A program made the translations under genes and the position numbers. From NCBI GenBank assembly GCA_052168355.1, contig JBQLZQ010000073.1, positions 1-62,190 on the forward strand: a stretch of 62,190 nt of DNA, in the 5' to 3' direction. This DNA is from JBQLZQ01 sp052168355 (GTDB lineage: Bacteria; Pseudomonadota; Alphaproteobacteria; DSM-16000; Inquilinaceae). Positions within the stretch are counted from its first letter, which is position 1. Every line of letters begins with the position of its first letter. Of this stretch, positions 25,911-35,653 are shown in pieces. The notes under the pieces are model-generated. The model was not told the origin of the DNA, made no database searches, and saw only the letters and a list, made by a program, of their open reading frames with translations.

Positions 25911-27689
25911 TCAGTCGCCGCGCGCGACGCCCTCGCGCCTGGGATCGGCGCCGCCGATCAGGCCGCCGTCGGTGACCTGGATGCCGTGCAGGCCGCTGTT
26001 GAGGTCGCGCACCGTGACGGTCTGACCCAAGGTCTCCAGGGCCGCTTGAAGGCCGGCCGCCTCGGTTCCGGCTTCCAGGTCGGTGCCGCCGTTGCGGTTG
26101 ACGACGTGGCCCATGTCGATGGCCGCCTGGATGTCCATATCCCAATCGAGAACGCCGATCAGAGTCTTGGCGACATAGCCGATGATGCGGCTGCCGCCCG
26201 GCGATCCGATCACCAGGAAAAGATCGGCGTTGTCGTCGAACACGATGGTCGGGGCCATGGAACTGCGTGGCCGCTTTCCCGGCTCGACCCGGTTGGCCAC
26301 CACGCGGCCGTTGTCCTCGGCCCTGAACGAGAAATCGGTGAGCTCGTTGTTCAGCAGGAAGCCGCGCACCATCAGGTGCGACCCGAACCCGCTCTCGATG
26401 GTGGTGGTCATGGACACGGCATTGCCGTCGGCGTCGATGATCGAGATGTGGCTGGTGCTGGGCAGTTCGAGCGAGGCGTCGGGGGCATAGAGGCTGGCTT
26501 CACGCCAAGGCGGGTTGCCCGCCGAAGCGGGGGTTTCCATCGCGCCGTCCCGGTCGATCCCTTGCGCCCGGGCGGTCAGGTAGGCGGGGTCCAGTAGCCC
26601 GGCCGTCGGCATCGACACGAAATCGCTGTCGGCCATGTACAGGGCGCGATCGGCATAGGCCAATTTGGACGCTTCGGAAAACAGATGCCACGCCTCGGCC
26701 GAGCCCGGCCCCAGGGAGGCCATGTCGAAATGCTCCAGCAGGCCCAGGATCTGGCCGACCGTCAGCGCGCCCGAACTGGGCGGCCCCATGCCGCAGACAT
26801 CGTAGGCACGATAATCGATACACACCGGATCGCGTGGGATCACCCGATAGGCCGCAAGATCGCCGAGCGCGAGAACGCCGGGATTGCCTTCGGCCCCCGT
26901 CACCGTGTCGACGATGTCCCCGGCAATCTCGCCCGTATAGAACGGCGCCGATCCCTGGGACGCGATCAGCCGCAGCGTGTCGGCGAAGTCGGGGTTGCGC
27001 AACGTGTCGCCGGCCGCCAGCGGCGACCCGCCGGGAAAGAAATAGTCGCGCGTCGGCTGAAAGGTCCGCAGCCGTTCCGCTCCGTCCTCCCGCAGCAGTC
27101 CCGCCAGGCGCGGCGAGACCTCGAAGCCGTTGTCCGCCAGATCGATGGCCGGCTGGAACAGCTCGCTCCAGGTCAGCTTGCCGTAGAAGCCGTGCACGGA
27201 TTCCATGAGTTTGAGGGTGCCGGGCGTACCCACCGAGCGGCCGCCGACGACGGCGTCCATGAACCCCATGGGCTCGCCGTCGGGGCCCAGGAACAGGTCG
27301 GGCGTGGCGGCCATGGGGGCGGTTTCGCGTCCGTCGAAAGCGGTCAGGCTGTCCGATGCCGCGTCGTAATAAAGAAGGAACGCGCCGCCGCCGATGCCGG
27401 AGCTCTGGGGTTCCACCAGATTGAGGACAAGCTGCACGGCGACCATGGCGTCGACCGCGCTGCCGCCCCGGCGCAGCACGTCATAGCCGGCTTCCACTGC
27501 CAGGGGGTTGGCGGCGGCGACCATGAACGACTCGGCTGTCGCGGCCTGGCTGACGGCGCGCCCGGTGGCGGCCTCCGGCGGGGCATCGGCCGCCGTGGTC
27601 TGAGCCCGTGCCGGCGCAAAGGCGAGCAGCGCGGCGACGGCGGCCAGGGCGACGGGTCGGAACAGGGCGCGGTGCGGCATGACGGACAT
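25911..27689 (-). CDS. ggt: Gamma-glutamyltransferase (periplasmic)
   Basis: A 592-residue precursor. A Sec signal peptide (about 1-27, ending APARAQ) leads into the large subunit (AANPLAVEAGYDVLRRGGSAVDA, SSGIGGGAFLL, DGRETAP). Autoprocessing should occur before the nucleophilic Thr of STSHISIIDADGNAVSMT, giving the small subunit, which contains NNELTDFSF and RPRSSMAPTIVF. It hydrolyses or transfers gamma-glutamyl groups of glutathione and similar compounds. The ATG at 27689 gives the cleanest signal peptide; one at 27680 is also possible. Confidence 0.94.
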   Translation of the reverse strand: MSVMPHRALFRPVALAAVAALLAFAPARAQTTAADAPPEAATGRAVSQAATAESFMVAAANPLAVEAGYDVLRRGGSAVDAMVAVQLVLNLVEPQSSGIGGGAFLLYYDAASDSLTAFDGRETAPMAATPDLFLGPDGEPMGFMDAVVGGRSVGTPGTLKLMESVHGFYGKLTWSELFQPAIDLADNGFEVSPRLAGLLREDGAERLRTFQPTRDYFFPGGSPLAAGDTLRNPDFADTLRLIASQGSAPFYTGEIAGDIVDTVTGAEGNPGVLALGDLAAYRVIPRDPVCIDYRAYDVCGMGPPSSGALTVGQILGLLEHFDMASLGPGSAEAWHLFSEASKLAYADRALYMADSDFVSMPTAGLLDPAYLTARAQGIDRDGAMETPASAGNPPWREASLYAPDASLELPSTSHISIIDADGNAVSMTTTIESGFGSHLMVRGFLLNNELTDFSFRAEDNGRVVANRVEPGKRPRSSMAPTIVFDDNADLFLVIGSPGGSRIIGYVAKTLIGVLDWDMDIQAAIDMGHVVNRNGGTDLEAGTEAAGLQAALETLGQTVTVRDLNSGLHGIQVTDGGLIGGADPRREGVARGD

Positions 27690-27830
27690 GGCAGGCTTCC
27701 CGGTGATTGCGGTTGCGGACGGGGCCGGCGTGCGCGACCGCTGGTTGGCTGGGCGACGCCGCAGGAGGAGTATTTCATGCATGGTCCGGTTGCGCCAGAA
27801 CCCGATGTTGGTCCCGACGATCAGTGCGCG

Positions 27831-28598
27831 TCAGCCGCCCGACCACGCACCACGCGCCTGGAGCACCTGCTTGAGCGCGCTGGGTCGGTCGGTCATCAGC
27901 CCATCGACGCCAAGGTCGAGAAGGCGGTTCATCTCGGCGGGGTCGTCGATGGTCCAGACATGGACCTGCAGCCCATGACGGTGCGCGGCGGCGATAAACG
28001 CTCGGTCCACGATCCGCACGCCGTATCGCGCGACGGGCACCTGCGCGCACGCGGCGTCGAAGCCGCCGAGAACGGGACCGACCGGTGTCAACCGCAGACG
28101 CGCGACCGCCACCGGTCCCATCGACGTGCACAGGCCGGGGCCCAGCGCCCGGCGCAGCCGTGCCAGCCGCCGGTCCGAAAAGGAGCCGACGCAGACCCGC
28201 GACAGGGTGTCCGTCCGCCGGATCAGATCGGGCAGCAGTGCGGCGGCCGCGTCGGTCTTCGGGTCGATGTTGATCCGCGTGTGCGGCCAGGCGCCCAGCA
28301 GGTCCTCGGCCAGCGGCGGCGCCTCCCCGTTGGCCATGCGGGCCCGGCGCACATCGGCCCAGTCGAGATCGCCGAGCGCGCCGGCGCCGTCCGTCACCCG
28401 GTCCAGCGTGTCGTCATGGAAGGCGACCAGAACCCCGTCCCGCGTCGCGTGCACGTCGGTTTCGAGATAACGATAGCCCAGCGCGACCGCGGCGGCGAAG
28501 GCCTCCATGCTGTTCTCGGGCGCCGCTTCGGTGCCGCCGCGATGGGCGAAGGCCAGCGGGCCGGGATGATCGAGATAGGGCCAGGACGAGGGCGGCAT
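27831..28598 (-). CDS. Glycerophosphodiester phosphodiesterase
   Basis: A 255-residue cytoplasmic GDPD-family TIM barrel (UgpQ-like), which releases glycerol 3-phosphate from glycerophosphodiesters. Catalytic and metal motifs: FAHRGGTEAAPENS, ETDVHATRDG, FHDDTLDRVTDG and INIDPK. The ATG at 28598 places HRGG at residue 19-22, normal for the family. A long frame upstream is not homologous. It lies alone, after GGT. Confidence 0.92.
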   Translation of the reverse strand: MPPSSWPYLDHPGPLAFAHRGGTEAAPENSMEAFAAAVALGYRYLETDVHATRDGVLVAFHDDTLDRVTDGAGALGDLDWADVRRARMANGEAPPLAEDLLGAWPHTRINIDPKTDAAAALLPDLIRRTDTLSRVCVGSFSDRRLARLRRALGPGLCTSMGPVAVARLRLTPVGPVLGGFDAACAQVPVARYGVRIVDRAFIAAAHRHGLQVHVWTIDDPAEMNRLLDLGVDGLMTDRPSALKQVLQARGAWSGG

Positions 28599-28798
28599 GG
28601 GCCAGAGAGTTTTTTGATCCGGTGGTAGAGTCTGTTGATAGATATAGAACACGAATCCCGGACGAAGATCCGCATCTGTGCGTGACCGCGCCGTTGGCAT
28701 TTCTTTGGGCGTCACGGTCCTGCACCGGCCTCGGCTTGGAGACCGGGGCTCGCGGCGCCCGTCGTGGGCGCGCGCCAAATCCCGCTCCCAAACGGTCC

Positions 28799-29362
28799 TT
28801 AGGGCGAGAAGTGGCGGTCCAGGTAGGACAGGATGATTTCGCGCTGGGCGTCGTCCAGGGGCGGCATGCCCTGTTCGGTGACCATCCAGTCTAGCAGATG
28901 ATCCCAGCGTTGCCGGGTGAGCCGCTGCTGGGTGACCAGTTCCATCGAATGGCACGCGCTGCACAGATAGAAGGTGTCCTCGACCCCGGCGCTGACCGGC
29001 AGGCCCTCGAAGGTCTCGCCGGTATCGGTGGCCGCCGGTGCCGAGGGGGGCGGGGCACGCAAGGCCGCCAGCGGATCATAGACCGGCGTGGCCGGCGCCG
29101 GCGCGCCCCGGGCAGCGGCCATCGGATCGTGGACGATGGCCGGCGCCGCGCTCCGCGCCGCCATCGGGTCGGGAACGGGACGGCTGGTGGCGACCTCGGC
29201 CGGTACCGGTTCCGGCGCCGCGGATTCCGGGGGCGGTGACGGATCGGCCGGCGCCGTCGCCGCCGGTATCGGGGCCGGCGGGACGGGCTGCTGCCCGGCG
29301 ATCAGGAAGCCGGCGGCGCCGAACACGGCGGCAAGGGCGGAGGCCAGCAAAAAAGCCTTCAT
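28799..29362 (-). CDS. c-type cytochrome subunit of the sulfite dehydrogenase (SorB-like)
   Basis: A 187-residue exported protein. An N-terminal hydrophobic segment (1-22) acts as signal or anchor. A Pro/Ala-rich linker (24-115) carries three DP[ML]AA repeats at residues 65, 79 and 96. The C-terminal haem domain has CSACH (Cys134, Cys137, His138) and a likely distal Met in QGMPPL. It lies 13 bp after the SorA-like gene and should accept its electrons. The long linker could tether the haem domain to the membrane. Confidence 0.82.
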   Translation of the reverse strand: MKAFLLASALAAVFGAAGFLIAGQQPVPPAPIPAATAPADPSPPPESAAPEPVPAEVATSRPVPDPMAARSAAPAIVHDPMAAARGAPAPATPVYDPLAALRAPPPSAPAATDTGETFEGLPVSAGVEDTFYLCSACHSMELVTQQRLTRQRWDHLLDWMVTEQGMPPLDDAQREIILSYLDRHFSP

Positions 29363-29375
29363 GACGGCGTGGCCG

Positions 29376-30659
29376 TCAGACCGCGAACAGCGCGATGCGG
29401 TGCTGCATGTTGTTGAGATACCCCTTGGGGTTCCAGCCCGGAACCACCGGCGGCTGCATGACCCCCTCGCTGTCGGTGGCGCGGGCCCAGACCTCGTAGT
29501 AGCCGGCGATCGGCGGGGTCACCTGGACGCGCCACTGCTGCCAGGCATATTTGTTGGCCGGCGGGTCCAGTTCGGCTTCGGTCCAGGTGGCGCCGAAATC
29601 CAGGCTGACATGCATCGCTTGTACGTCGCGGTCGCCGGCCCAGGCGTGGCCACGGACTTCCACCGGGGCGCCGGCACCGGCTTCCGCGCCGCTGGCCGGG
29701 GCGGTGATCAGCGACTTGACCGGCATGGACTCGATGATCACGAAGTCCTCGTCCGGTACCTCGGTGCCCGGCGCCACCGGGTAGGCGGGCATGCGGTAGG
29801 AATCGCCCGTCATCTTGGCGCCGTCATGGACCTGGTCGCGCACCCAGATCCGCGTCAGCCATTTCTGCGAGCAGGACCCCGGCCAGCCCGGCACCACAAG
29901 GCGCACGGGGAACCCGTTGAGGGCCGGCAGCGGCTGGCCGTTCATCTCGAAGGCGATGAGGTTGTGCTCCTCGCGCGCCTTGTCGATGGGCACGCCGCGC
30001 GACAGCGGTTCCTTTTCGGGATCGCCCGACAGGTGCATGTCGGCGCCGTAATGTCCCGTATAGACCGCGGTGTCCTTCACGCCGGCGCGGTCGAGCACGT
30101 CGCGCAACCGCACGCCGGTGAATTCGGGGCAGGCGATGGCGCCGGTCGTCCACTGGTTGCCCGACGCGCCGGGCACGAAGAACGCGCGGCCGTTGCCGCC
30201 GCATTCGACCTGAAGCTGCAGCGTGACCACCTCGAAGTCCGAGCGCAACCGGTCGAGCGTGAGTTCGAGCGGCGCGTCGACCTCGCCGTCCACCGTCAGG
30301 GTCCAGCCGGAGGCGTCGCCGGCCAGGGCGGAATCGGGGACCAGCCCGTTGTTGCGGATGAACATCCGGTTGTTGGGCGTCACCGCGTCGTCGAGCAGAT
30401 GGGCCGGTGTTTCGGCGTTGAGGGGCCGGTCGCCCAGGAGGACGAGACCGTCCTTCTCGGCCATCGCGTCCATCTCCGTCCCCTGGGCGAGGGCGACGGG
30501 GATCAGACCGTGGCGCAGATTGCCGCCGAACGGGATGGCGGTGCCAAGCGCCGCGCCGAACGCGGCCAGCCCGGTACCGCGCAACAGCGCCCGCCGTCCG
30601 GTTCCGCTGGCGACCGTGCTCTCCAGCCGGCCGTCGCGATCCTCGGTCATATCGGTCAT
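29376..30659 (-). CDS. Molybdopterin sulfite oxidase-family dehydrogenase (SorA-like)
   Basis: A 427-residue periplasmic molybdoenzyme. The Tat signal GRRALLRG is at 21-28. The molybdenum-binding domain has PNNRMFIRNNG and the Mo ligand Cys153 in VECGGNGRAF. A C-terminal dimerisation domain (Mo-co_dimer) ends in GWNPKGYLNNMQHRI. It should oxidise sulfite (or a similar oxyanion) and pass electrons to the cytochrome encoded just downstream. The ATG at 30659 is used; another is three codons in. Confidence 0.9.
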   Translation of the reverse strand: MTDMTEDRDGRLESTVASGTGRRALLRGTGLAAFGAALGTAIPFGGNLRHGLIPVALAQGTEMDAMAEKDGLVLLGDRPLNAETPAHLLDDAVTPNNRMFIRNNGLVPDSALAGDASGWTLTVDGEVDAPLELTLDRLRSDFEVVTLQLQVECGGNGRAFFVPGASGNQWTTGAIACPEFTGVRLRDVLDRAGVKDTAVYTGHYGADMHLSGDPEKEPLSRGVPIDKAREEHNLIAFEMNGQPLPALNGFPVRLVVPGWPGSCSQKWLTRIWVRDQVHDGAKMTGDSYRMPAYPVAPGTEVPDEDFVIIESMPVKSLITAPASGAEAGAGAPVEVRGHAWAGDRDVQAMHVSLDFGATWTEAELDPPANKYAWQQWRVQVTPPIAGYYEVWARATDSEGVMQPPVVPGWNPKGYLNNMQHRIALFAV

Positions 30660-30789
30660 CGGCCCATCCTCCCATTTGTTGTTTGTAACGCATAGTAGCA
30701 GACGCTAATAATAAAGACACCGTCGCCATTCGTACAGACCAGTGTGGCTGCCTGTGGCATCCGGACGCAACCGGGCCGCAGACGGCCGA

Positions 30790-31362
30790 TCAAAAGCTGG
30801 GCGGGGTGCAGGCCGAGACGATCTCCGCCTCGTGGTCTCCGACATTGCGGAAGCGGTGGGGCTGCCGGCTGCTAAAGGCATAGGCGTCGCCCGGGCCCAG
30901 CACCTGGCGGCGATCGCCGACGGTGACCTCGACATGGCCGCGCACCACCACGCCTGCCTCCTCCCCCTCATGATGCAGCATGGCGCGTCCGGTGTCGGCC
31001 CCCGGCGCGTACCGTTCGTGGAGGACCTGCAGGCTGCGTCCGGCCAGCTCCCGCCCAACCTGACGGTAGGACAGGGCGCCCCCGCCGATTTCCACCAGAT
31101 CGTCGGCGGTGAAAAAGACCTGCTCCGCCGGCAGATCGGCGAGGGCGAAAAAGTCGGCGAGGCTGATGGGGATACCGTCCAGCACCTTCTTGAGCGACCC
31201 GATGGAGGGGCTGGCGCGATCCTGCTCGATCAGCGAGATGGTGGCGTTGGACACGCCGGCCCGCTTGGCCAACGCCCGCTGGCTCAACCCGCGCTGTTCG
31301 CGCAGACGACGAAGGCGGGCGCCCAGGGCGGGGTCGGAGGGGGAGGGCGCGGCGCGGTCCAT
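30790..31362 (-). CDS. PuuR-like XRE-cupin transcriptional regulator
   Basis: A 190-residue regulator: XRE helix-turn-helix at about 12-66 (LRRLREQRGLSQRALAKRAG, SNATISLIEQDRASPSI) and a C-terminal cupin at about 110-185 (HHEGEEAGVVVRG, LGPGDAYAFSS, PHRFRNVG) that usually senses a small ligand. PuuR of the putrescine pathway has this architecture. Its divergent partner is an omega-amino-acid aminotransferase and the island encodes polyamine genes, so it probably controls them. Confidence 0.88.
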   Translation of the reverse strand: MDRAAPSPSDPALGARLRRLREQRGLSQRALAKRAGVSNATISLIEQDRASPSIGSLKKVLDGIPISLADFFALADLPAEQVFFTADDLVEIGGGALSYRQVGRELAGRSLQVLHERYAPGADTGRAMLHHEGEEAGVVVRGHVEVTVGDRRQVLGPGDAYAFSSRQPHRFRNVGDHEAEIVSACTPPSF

Positions 31363-31531
31363 CGGTCAATTCTCTGTTAAAACCGTTGAATATTCTGAAC
31401 GGAAACGGCGTAAAGCGCAAGATAATGGCGTTTCGCCGCTCCGGTTTGGTATCCCGCTTGTCGCGTTTTCCGAACAGGCGTAGCCTCAAGGTGAGTCCCC
31501 ATTTCACGCCATCGCGATCGGAGTTCGAGTC

Positions 31532-32878
31532 ATGGACGATGTCCTCGCGCCGCCGGCTTCCGTGGAGCCCGCGCCCAACAACCTCGAAGCGTTCTGGATG
31601 CCGTTCACGGCGAACCGCCAGTTCAAGAAGGCGCCGCGCCTGTTCGTTGCGGCGGAGGGCATGTACTACACCACCATCGAGGGGCGGAAGGTGCTGGACG
31701 GCACCGCCGGCCTGTGGTGCGTCAACGCCGGGCATTGCCGGCCGCGCATCGTCGAGGCGATCCAGAAGCAGGCGGCGGTCCTGGACTATTCGCCGGCGTT
31801 CCAGATGGGCCATCCCAAGGCGTTCGAGCTGGCGTCGCGACTGGCATCGATGATGCCCGGCGATCTGGACCACGTGTTCTTCACCAATTCCGGGTCTGAA
31901 AGCTGCGACACCGCGCTCAAGATCGCGCTGGCCTATCACCGGGCCCGCGGCGAAGGCCATCGCACGCGCCTGATCGGGCGGGAGCGGGGGTATCACGGCG
32001 TCGGTTTCGGCGGCATCTCCGTCGGCGGCATGTCGGCCAACCGCAAGCAGTTCGGCACGATGCTGTCGGGCGTCGACCATCTGCGCCACACCCACGATCT
32101 GGAGCACAACGCCTTCAGCCGCGGCCAGCCGGCCTGGGGGGCGCATCTGGCCGACGATCTGGAGCGGCTGGTGGCGTTGCACGACGCCTCGACCATCGCC
32201 GCGGTGATCGTCGAGCCGTTCGCCGGGTCGGCGGGCGTGCTGATCCCGCCCAAGGGCTATCTGGAGCGGCTGCGCGAGATCTGCACCCGCCACGGCATTC
32301 TGCTGATCTTCGATGAGGTCATCACCGGCTTTGGCCGCCTGGGCGCGTCCTTCGCGGTCGAGTATTTCGGCGTCCAGCCCGACATGGTGACTTCGGCCAA
32401 GGGGCTGACCAACGGGGCCGTGCCGATGGGTGCGGTGTTCGCGACCAAGACCATCTACGACGCGTTCATGGACGCCTCGGACAATATGGTCGAGCTGTTC
32501 CACGGCTATACCTATTCGGCCCATCCGCTGGCCTGCGCTGCGGCGCTGGCGACGCTGGACACCTATCGGGAAGAGGATCTGTTCCAGCGCGCCGCCGACC
32601 TGGCGCCTTATTGGGAAAATGCCGTTCATGCTCTCAAGGGTGAACCGCATGTCATCGACATCCGCAATCTGGGACTGGTCGCCGGCATCGAACTGGAACC
32701 GCGCGCCGGGGCGCCGACCAAGCGGGCGTTCGAGACGTTCCTCAAATGCTATGAAAAAGGCGTCTCGATCCGCACCACGGGCGACATTCTGGCCCTGACG
32801 CCGCCTTTGATCGTGGAGAAGGATCAGATCGACCGGATGGTCGAAACCATCCGCGAAACCCTGCACGAGATCGACTGA
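31532..32878 (+). CDS. Omega-amino acid--pyruvate aminotransferase (class III)
   Basis: A 448-residue PLP enzyme. Seen: FWMPFTANRQFK, DGTAGLWCVNAGH, FTNSGSESCDTALK, ERGYHGVGFGG, the PLP aspartate in FDEVITGFGR and the Schiff-base lysine in TSAKGLTNGAVP. It resembles beta-alanine:pyruvate transaminases; substrates include beta-alanine, GABA and diamines. Divergent from the PuuR-like regulator across 169 bp that contains a GAATATTC palindrome near 31387. Confidence 0.93.
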   Translation: MDDVLAPPASVEPAPNNLEAFWMPFTANRQFKKAPRLFVAAEGMYYTTIEGRKVLDGTAGLWCVNAGHCRPRIVEAIQKQAAVLDYSPAFQMGHPKAFELASRLASMMPGDLDHVFFTNSGSESCDTALKIALAYHRARGEGHRTRLIGRERGYHGVGFGGISVGGMSANRKQFGTMLSGVDHLRHTHDLEHNAFSRGQPAWGAHLADDLERLVALHDASTIAAVIVEPFAGSAGVLIPPKGYLERLREICTRHGILLIFDEVITGFGRLGASFAVEYFGVQPDMVTSAKGLTNGAVPMGAVFATKTIYDAFMDASDNMVELFHGYTYSAHPLACAAALATLDTYREEDLFQRAADLAPYWENAVHALKGEPHVIDIRNLGLVAGIELEPRAGAPTKRAFETFLKCYEKGVSIRTTGDILALTPPLIVEKDQIDRMVETIRETLHEID

Positions 32879-32902
32879 AGGCGAGGGTTCGTACGGACCT
32901 CC

Positions 32903-32958
32903 GCGCCGCGGGAGCAGCCGCGGCGCCGGTTCGCGAAATCCCCGGATCGCCTCCGGGG
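32903..32958. terminator. Tandem hairpins between convergent genes
   Basis: Two perfect hairpins in the 91-bp convergent gap: a 9-bp stem at 32903-32926 (GCGCCGCGG/CCGCGGCGC, 6-nt loop) and a 7-bp stem at 32940-32958 (CCCCGGA/TCCGGGG, 5-nt loop). Neither has a T-run. They likely separate the aminotransferase from the MFS transporter. Confidence 0.6.
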
Positions 32959-32969
32959 CTCGTCGGCGG

Positions 32970-34340
32970 TCAGACCTTGGGCCAGACCGGGTGGTGGCGG
33001 TCGATGACGAAGGGGTGACGGTGGCGCAAGGCCCCATGGCGGTGAGGATGGATGTGGGGTTCGGGGCCTTCCCAGCCTTCATGGTCGTGATCGTGGTGGG
33101 CGTCGTGCACATGCGGATGCGCATGCTCCTGATCGGGATGATCGTGCTCCAGGATGTCGGGGTCCCCGGCGGGCCACAGCGCCAAGGCCGCGGCCGTTGA
33201 TGTGAGCGCGATGCCGCCCAGCACGGCGAAGGCAACCCCCGGCGCCATCGTCGCCGCCAGCCAGCCGGCCAGCGGATAGGCGATCAGCCAGCAGGCGTGG
33301 GACAGGGCGAACTGGGCCGCGAACAGCGCCGGCCGGTCGCCGGGATGGGCGGACCGCCGAAGCAGCCGGCCGGTCGGCGTCTGGATCAGGGACCCGCCGG
33401 CGCCGAGCACGAACCACAACGCCAGCAGCGTTCCCAGCCCCGTCACCCATGGACCCAGCAGCAGGCCAAGGCCGAGCAGCGCGCCGCCGGCCAGCATGAC
33501 CGGCCGGTCCGGCAGCCAATCGAGCAGTCTCGGCAGCGCCAGGGCGACGAGGATCGATCCGGCTCCCGACGCGGCGAAGGCCAGGGCCGTATCGCTGTCG
33601 CCGCCGCCGAACCGGTCGCGCACCAGGACGACGCTGTTGACGATGACCATGGCGCCGGATGAGGCGACCGCCAGGGACAGGGCCAGAAGCCCGCGCAATC
33701 GCGGCGTGCCCAGATAGGCGCGGACGCCGAGGGTCAGGGCCCGGCCGAAACCGGTCTCCCGGTCCACCGGGGCGGGCACGGGCAGACGGATCGAGGCGAC
33801 CAGAATGGCCGAGGCCACAAAGGCGGCGGCGTTGGCCGCGAACAGGGATCCGTACCCCACCAGCATCAGGGCGGCCGCCGCCAGCATCGGGCTGAGCAGG
33901 CTTTCCAGGTCGGACGCCAGGCGCGACAGCGACAAGGCGCGCGTGTACCGCGCCTCGTCCGGCAGCACGTCGGGAAGGGTCGCCTGAAAGGTCGGCGTGA
34001 AGCCGGCCGAACAGGCGCTGAGCAGCACGATCAGCCCATAGACCTGCCACAGTTCCGTGACGAAAGGCAGGCTGGCGACCAGGGCGGCGCGCGCCAGATC
34101 CAGGCCGATCAGCAGCCGCCTTCGCGGCACGCGGTGGGCGATGGCACCGACCAGCGGCGCGATGCTTACATAGGCGATCATCTTGAGCGCCAATGCCGTA
34201 CCCAGCACGACGCCAGCCCTGCCGCCGGCCAGGTCGTAGGCCAGCAGCGCCAGGGCCACCGTCGACAGCCCGCTGCCGGCCAGGGCGATGGCCTGGGCCG
34301 TGAACAGCCGGCGGAATGTGCGGTCGGCAAGCGGCGACAT
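32970..34340 (-). CDS. MFS transporter with histidine-rich C-terminal tail
   Basis: A 456-residue major facilitator with about 11-12 membrane helices (residues 10-395). The inter-helix motif appears as HRVPRRRLLIGLD near residue 68. After the last helix comes a 60-residue cytoplasmic tail with 18 His, in His-Asp and His-Pro pairs (EHAHPHVHDAHHDHDHEG). Such tails occur on nickel/cobalt/zinc exporters of the NreB type, so metal efflux is plausible; a drug or metabolite exporter is the alternative. Confidence 0.88.
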   Translation of the reverse strand: MSPLADRTFRRLFTAQAIALAGSGLSTVALALLAYDLAGGRAGVVLGTALALKMIAYVSIAPLVGAIAHRVPRRRLLIGLDLARAALVASLPFVTELWQVYGLIVLLSACSAGFTPTFQATLPDVLPDEARYTRALSLSRLASDLESLLSPMLAAAALMLVGYGSLFAANAAAFVASAILVASIRLPVPAPVDRETGFGRALTLGVRAYLGTPRLRGLLALSLAVASSGAMVIVNSVVLVRDRFGGGDSDTALAFAASGAGSILVALALPRLLDWLPDRPVMLAGGALLGLGLLLGPWVTGLGTLLALWFVLGAGGSLIQTPTGRLLRRSAHPGDRPALFAAQFALSHACWLIAYPLAGWLAATMAPGVAFAVLGGIALTSTAAALALWPAGDPDILEHDHPDQEHAHPHVHDAHHDHDHEGWEGPEPHIHPHRHGALRHRHPFVIDRHHPVWPKV

Positions 34341-34375
34341 GATGACGGAGACTAGCGTGGGGTCAGTGTGAAAGC

Positions 34376-35653
34376 CTAGCGGAAGGTTGTTCTGGCGCAG
34401 TGCTTGGCGCGGGCACTGATGGATTCGACCATGCGACCGATAATCGGGTGATCGAGTCCGTCGGCCATCGCCCGGTCGGCGACTTCACTGAGCTTCGCCG
34501 GTAGTGTTTCGGCCATTTCCCGGCAAACGGAAAAAACGTCCTGTTTGGGAAGCCGCGCCTCGGACGCGAATTTCTCCCATTGGCGCACCCCGATCTCCTC
34601 CAACAGATAACTGCCTCCGATCTTGGTCGCGAGCTTGAGCTTTCGCGGATCGAAATCGTAGACGAGTGTGCTGGCTACGTCGTAGAGCGGCGCGAGCCGT
34701 GCTGACCCGCCAGCGCCGATGAGCAGAGAGAAGTTCTTGGCATGAGTGTCCGTGCCGCAGATCAGCCAGTTGAACATCAGGGCACGGGCCAGTGTCCAGG
34801 AATCTTCCAGGGGCGCGGTCGAATGGGTGCGAACGACGCCCATCATCGCACTTACCGAAGGGCCGCCCTCGTTCTGATATTTTTTGGTCGGTGGCAGGCC
34901 GAGGGCCTGGCACAAATCTTCCTGATGGATCCGACGGACACGATCGCCGATCCGTGCTCGGTCATAGCGCTCGACGACGATCACGGCTTGGCCATCGAAA
35001 CGAAGAACCTTGGATCGCGCCGCCGGTAGCCCGATCTTGCTGGCTAGAGCTAGGCACAGATGCTCGTTTTCCGCGTGGCCGTCGAGCCCTTCGAGCGGGG
35101 GTTTGAGAATGTGCGTCGTCGGCGTACGGCCGGACGGCACGCCCCACCGCTCACCGTCAAAAAAAAGGGCGGTCTTGGGTTGGGCTCCCGCCAGACTGAA
35201 CTGACCGGTATCTCCCTGCATCCGTCCGGCCGCCCCTTCCTTGCGAAGAAGCGCCAGACGCTCACTGAGGTCGGCCTTTGTCAACCAGTCTACAGAATCC
35301 GCGCCCGATCCAAGAATGGTGTCCATCCGATCCATTTGGACGAATTGAACCGCGCCGGCGCAGTCTTCACCGACCGCGCCGAGAAGCGCGAATGCATTTC
35401 GGGGCGAGACGTGAAACTGCTGTCCCCATCTTGTTAGGACCGCTTCGTTCTCTGGCAGCAAACCCCAGAGCCAGGGTTCGATGCTGGCATGGCCATGTTC
35501 GGCCACCACCAGCGGCATCGAGACGGAAAGGGGATAGCTGTCACGACCGGATCGCCAGTTGTCCAGATAGGCGAACCGCAGGCGACCATTGGATGCCCGC
35601 GTGACGGAGCCCATGATTCTGCCTTCGGCGACAGCGACAAGCGGTTCACTCAC
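34376..35653 (-). CDS. hipA: HipA-type serine/threonine kinase toxin
   Basis: A 425-residue HipA. Couple_hipA-type N-terminus (DSYPLSVSMPL), then GAVGEDCAGAVQF, the kinase loop FSLAGAQPKTAL, the catalytic CGTDTHAKNFSLL (Asp, Asn) and PLYDVAST (Mg-binding Asp). Active HipA enzymes phosphorylate aminoacyl-tRNA synthetases and induce dormancy. The ATG overlaps the hipB stop, giving the standard antitoxin-first order. Confidence 0.93.
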   Translation of the reverse strand: MSEPLVAVAEGRIMGSVTRASNGRLRFAYLDNWRSGRDSYPLSVSMPLVVAEHGHASIEPWLWGLLPENEAVLTRWGQQFHVSPRNAFALLGAVGEDCAGAVQFVQMDRMDTILGSGADSVDWLTKADLSERLALLRKEGAAGRMQGDTGQFSLAGAQPKTALFFDGERWGVPSGRTPTTHILKPPLEGLDGHAENEHLCLALASKIGLPAARSKVLRFDGQAVIVVERYDRARIGDRVRRIHQEDLCQALGLPPTKKYQNEGGPSVSAMMGVVRTHSTAPLEDSWTLARALMFNWLICGTDTHAKNFSLLIGAGGSARLAPLYDVASTLVYDFDPRKLKLATKIGGSYLLEEIGVRQWEKFASEARLPKQDVFSVCREMAETLPAKLSEVADRAMADGLDHPIIGRMVESISARAKHCARTTFR

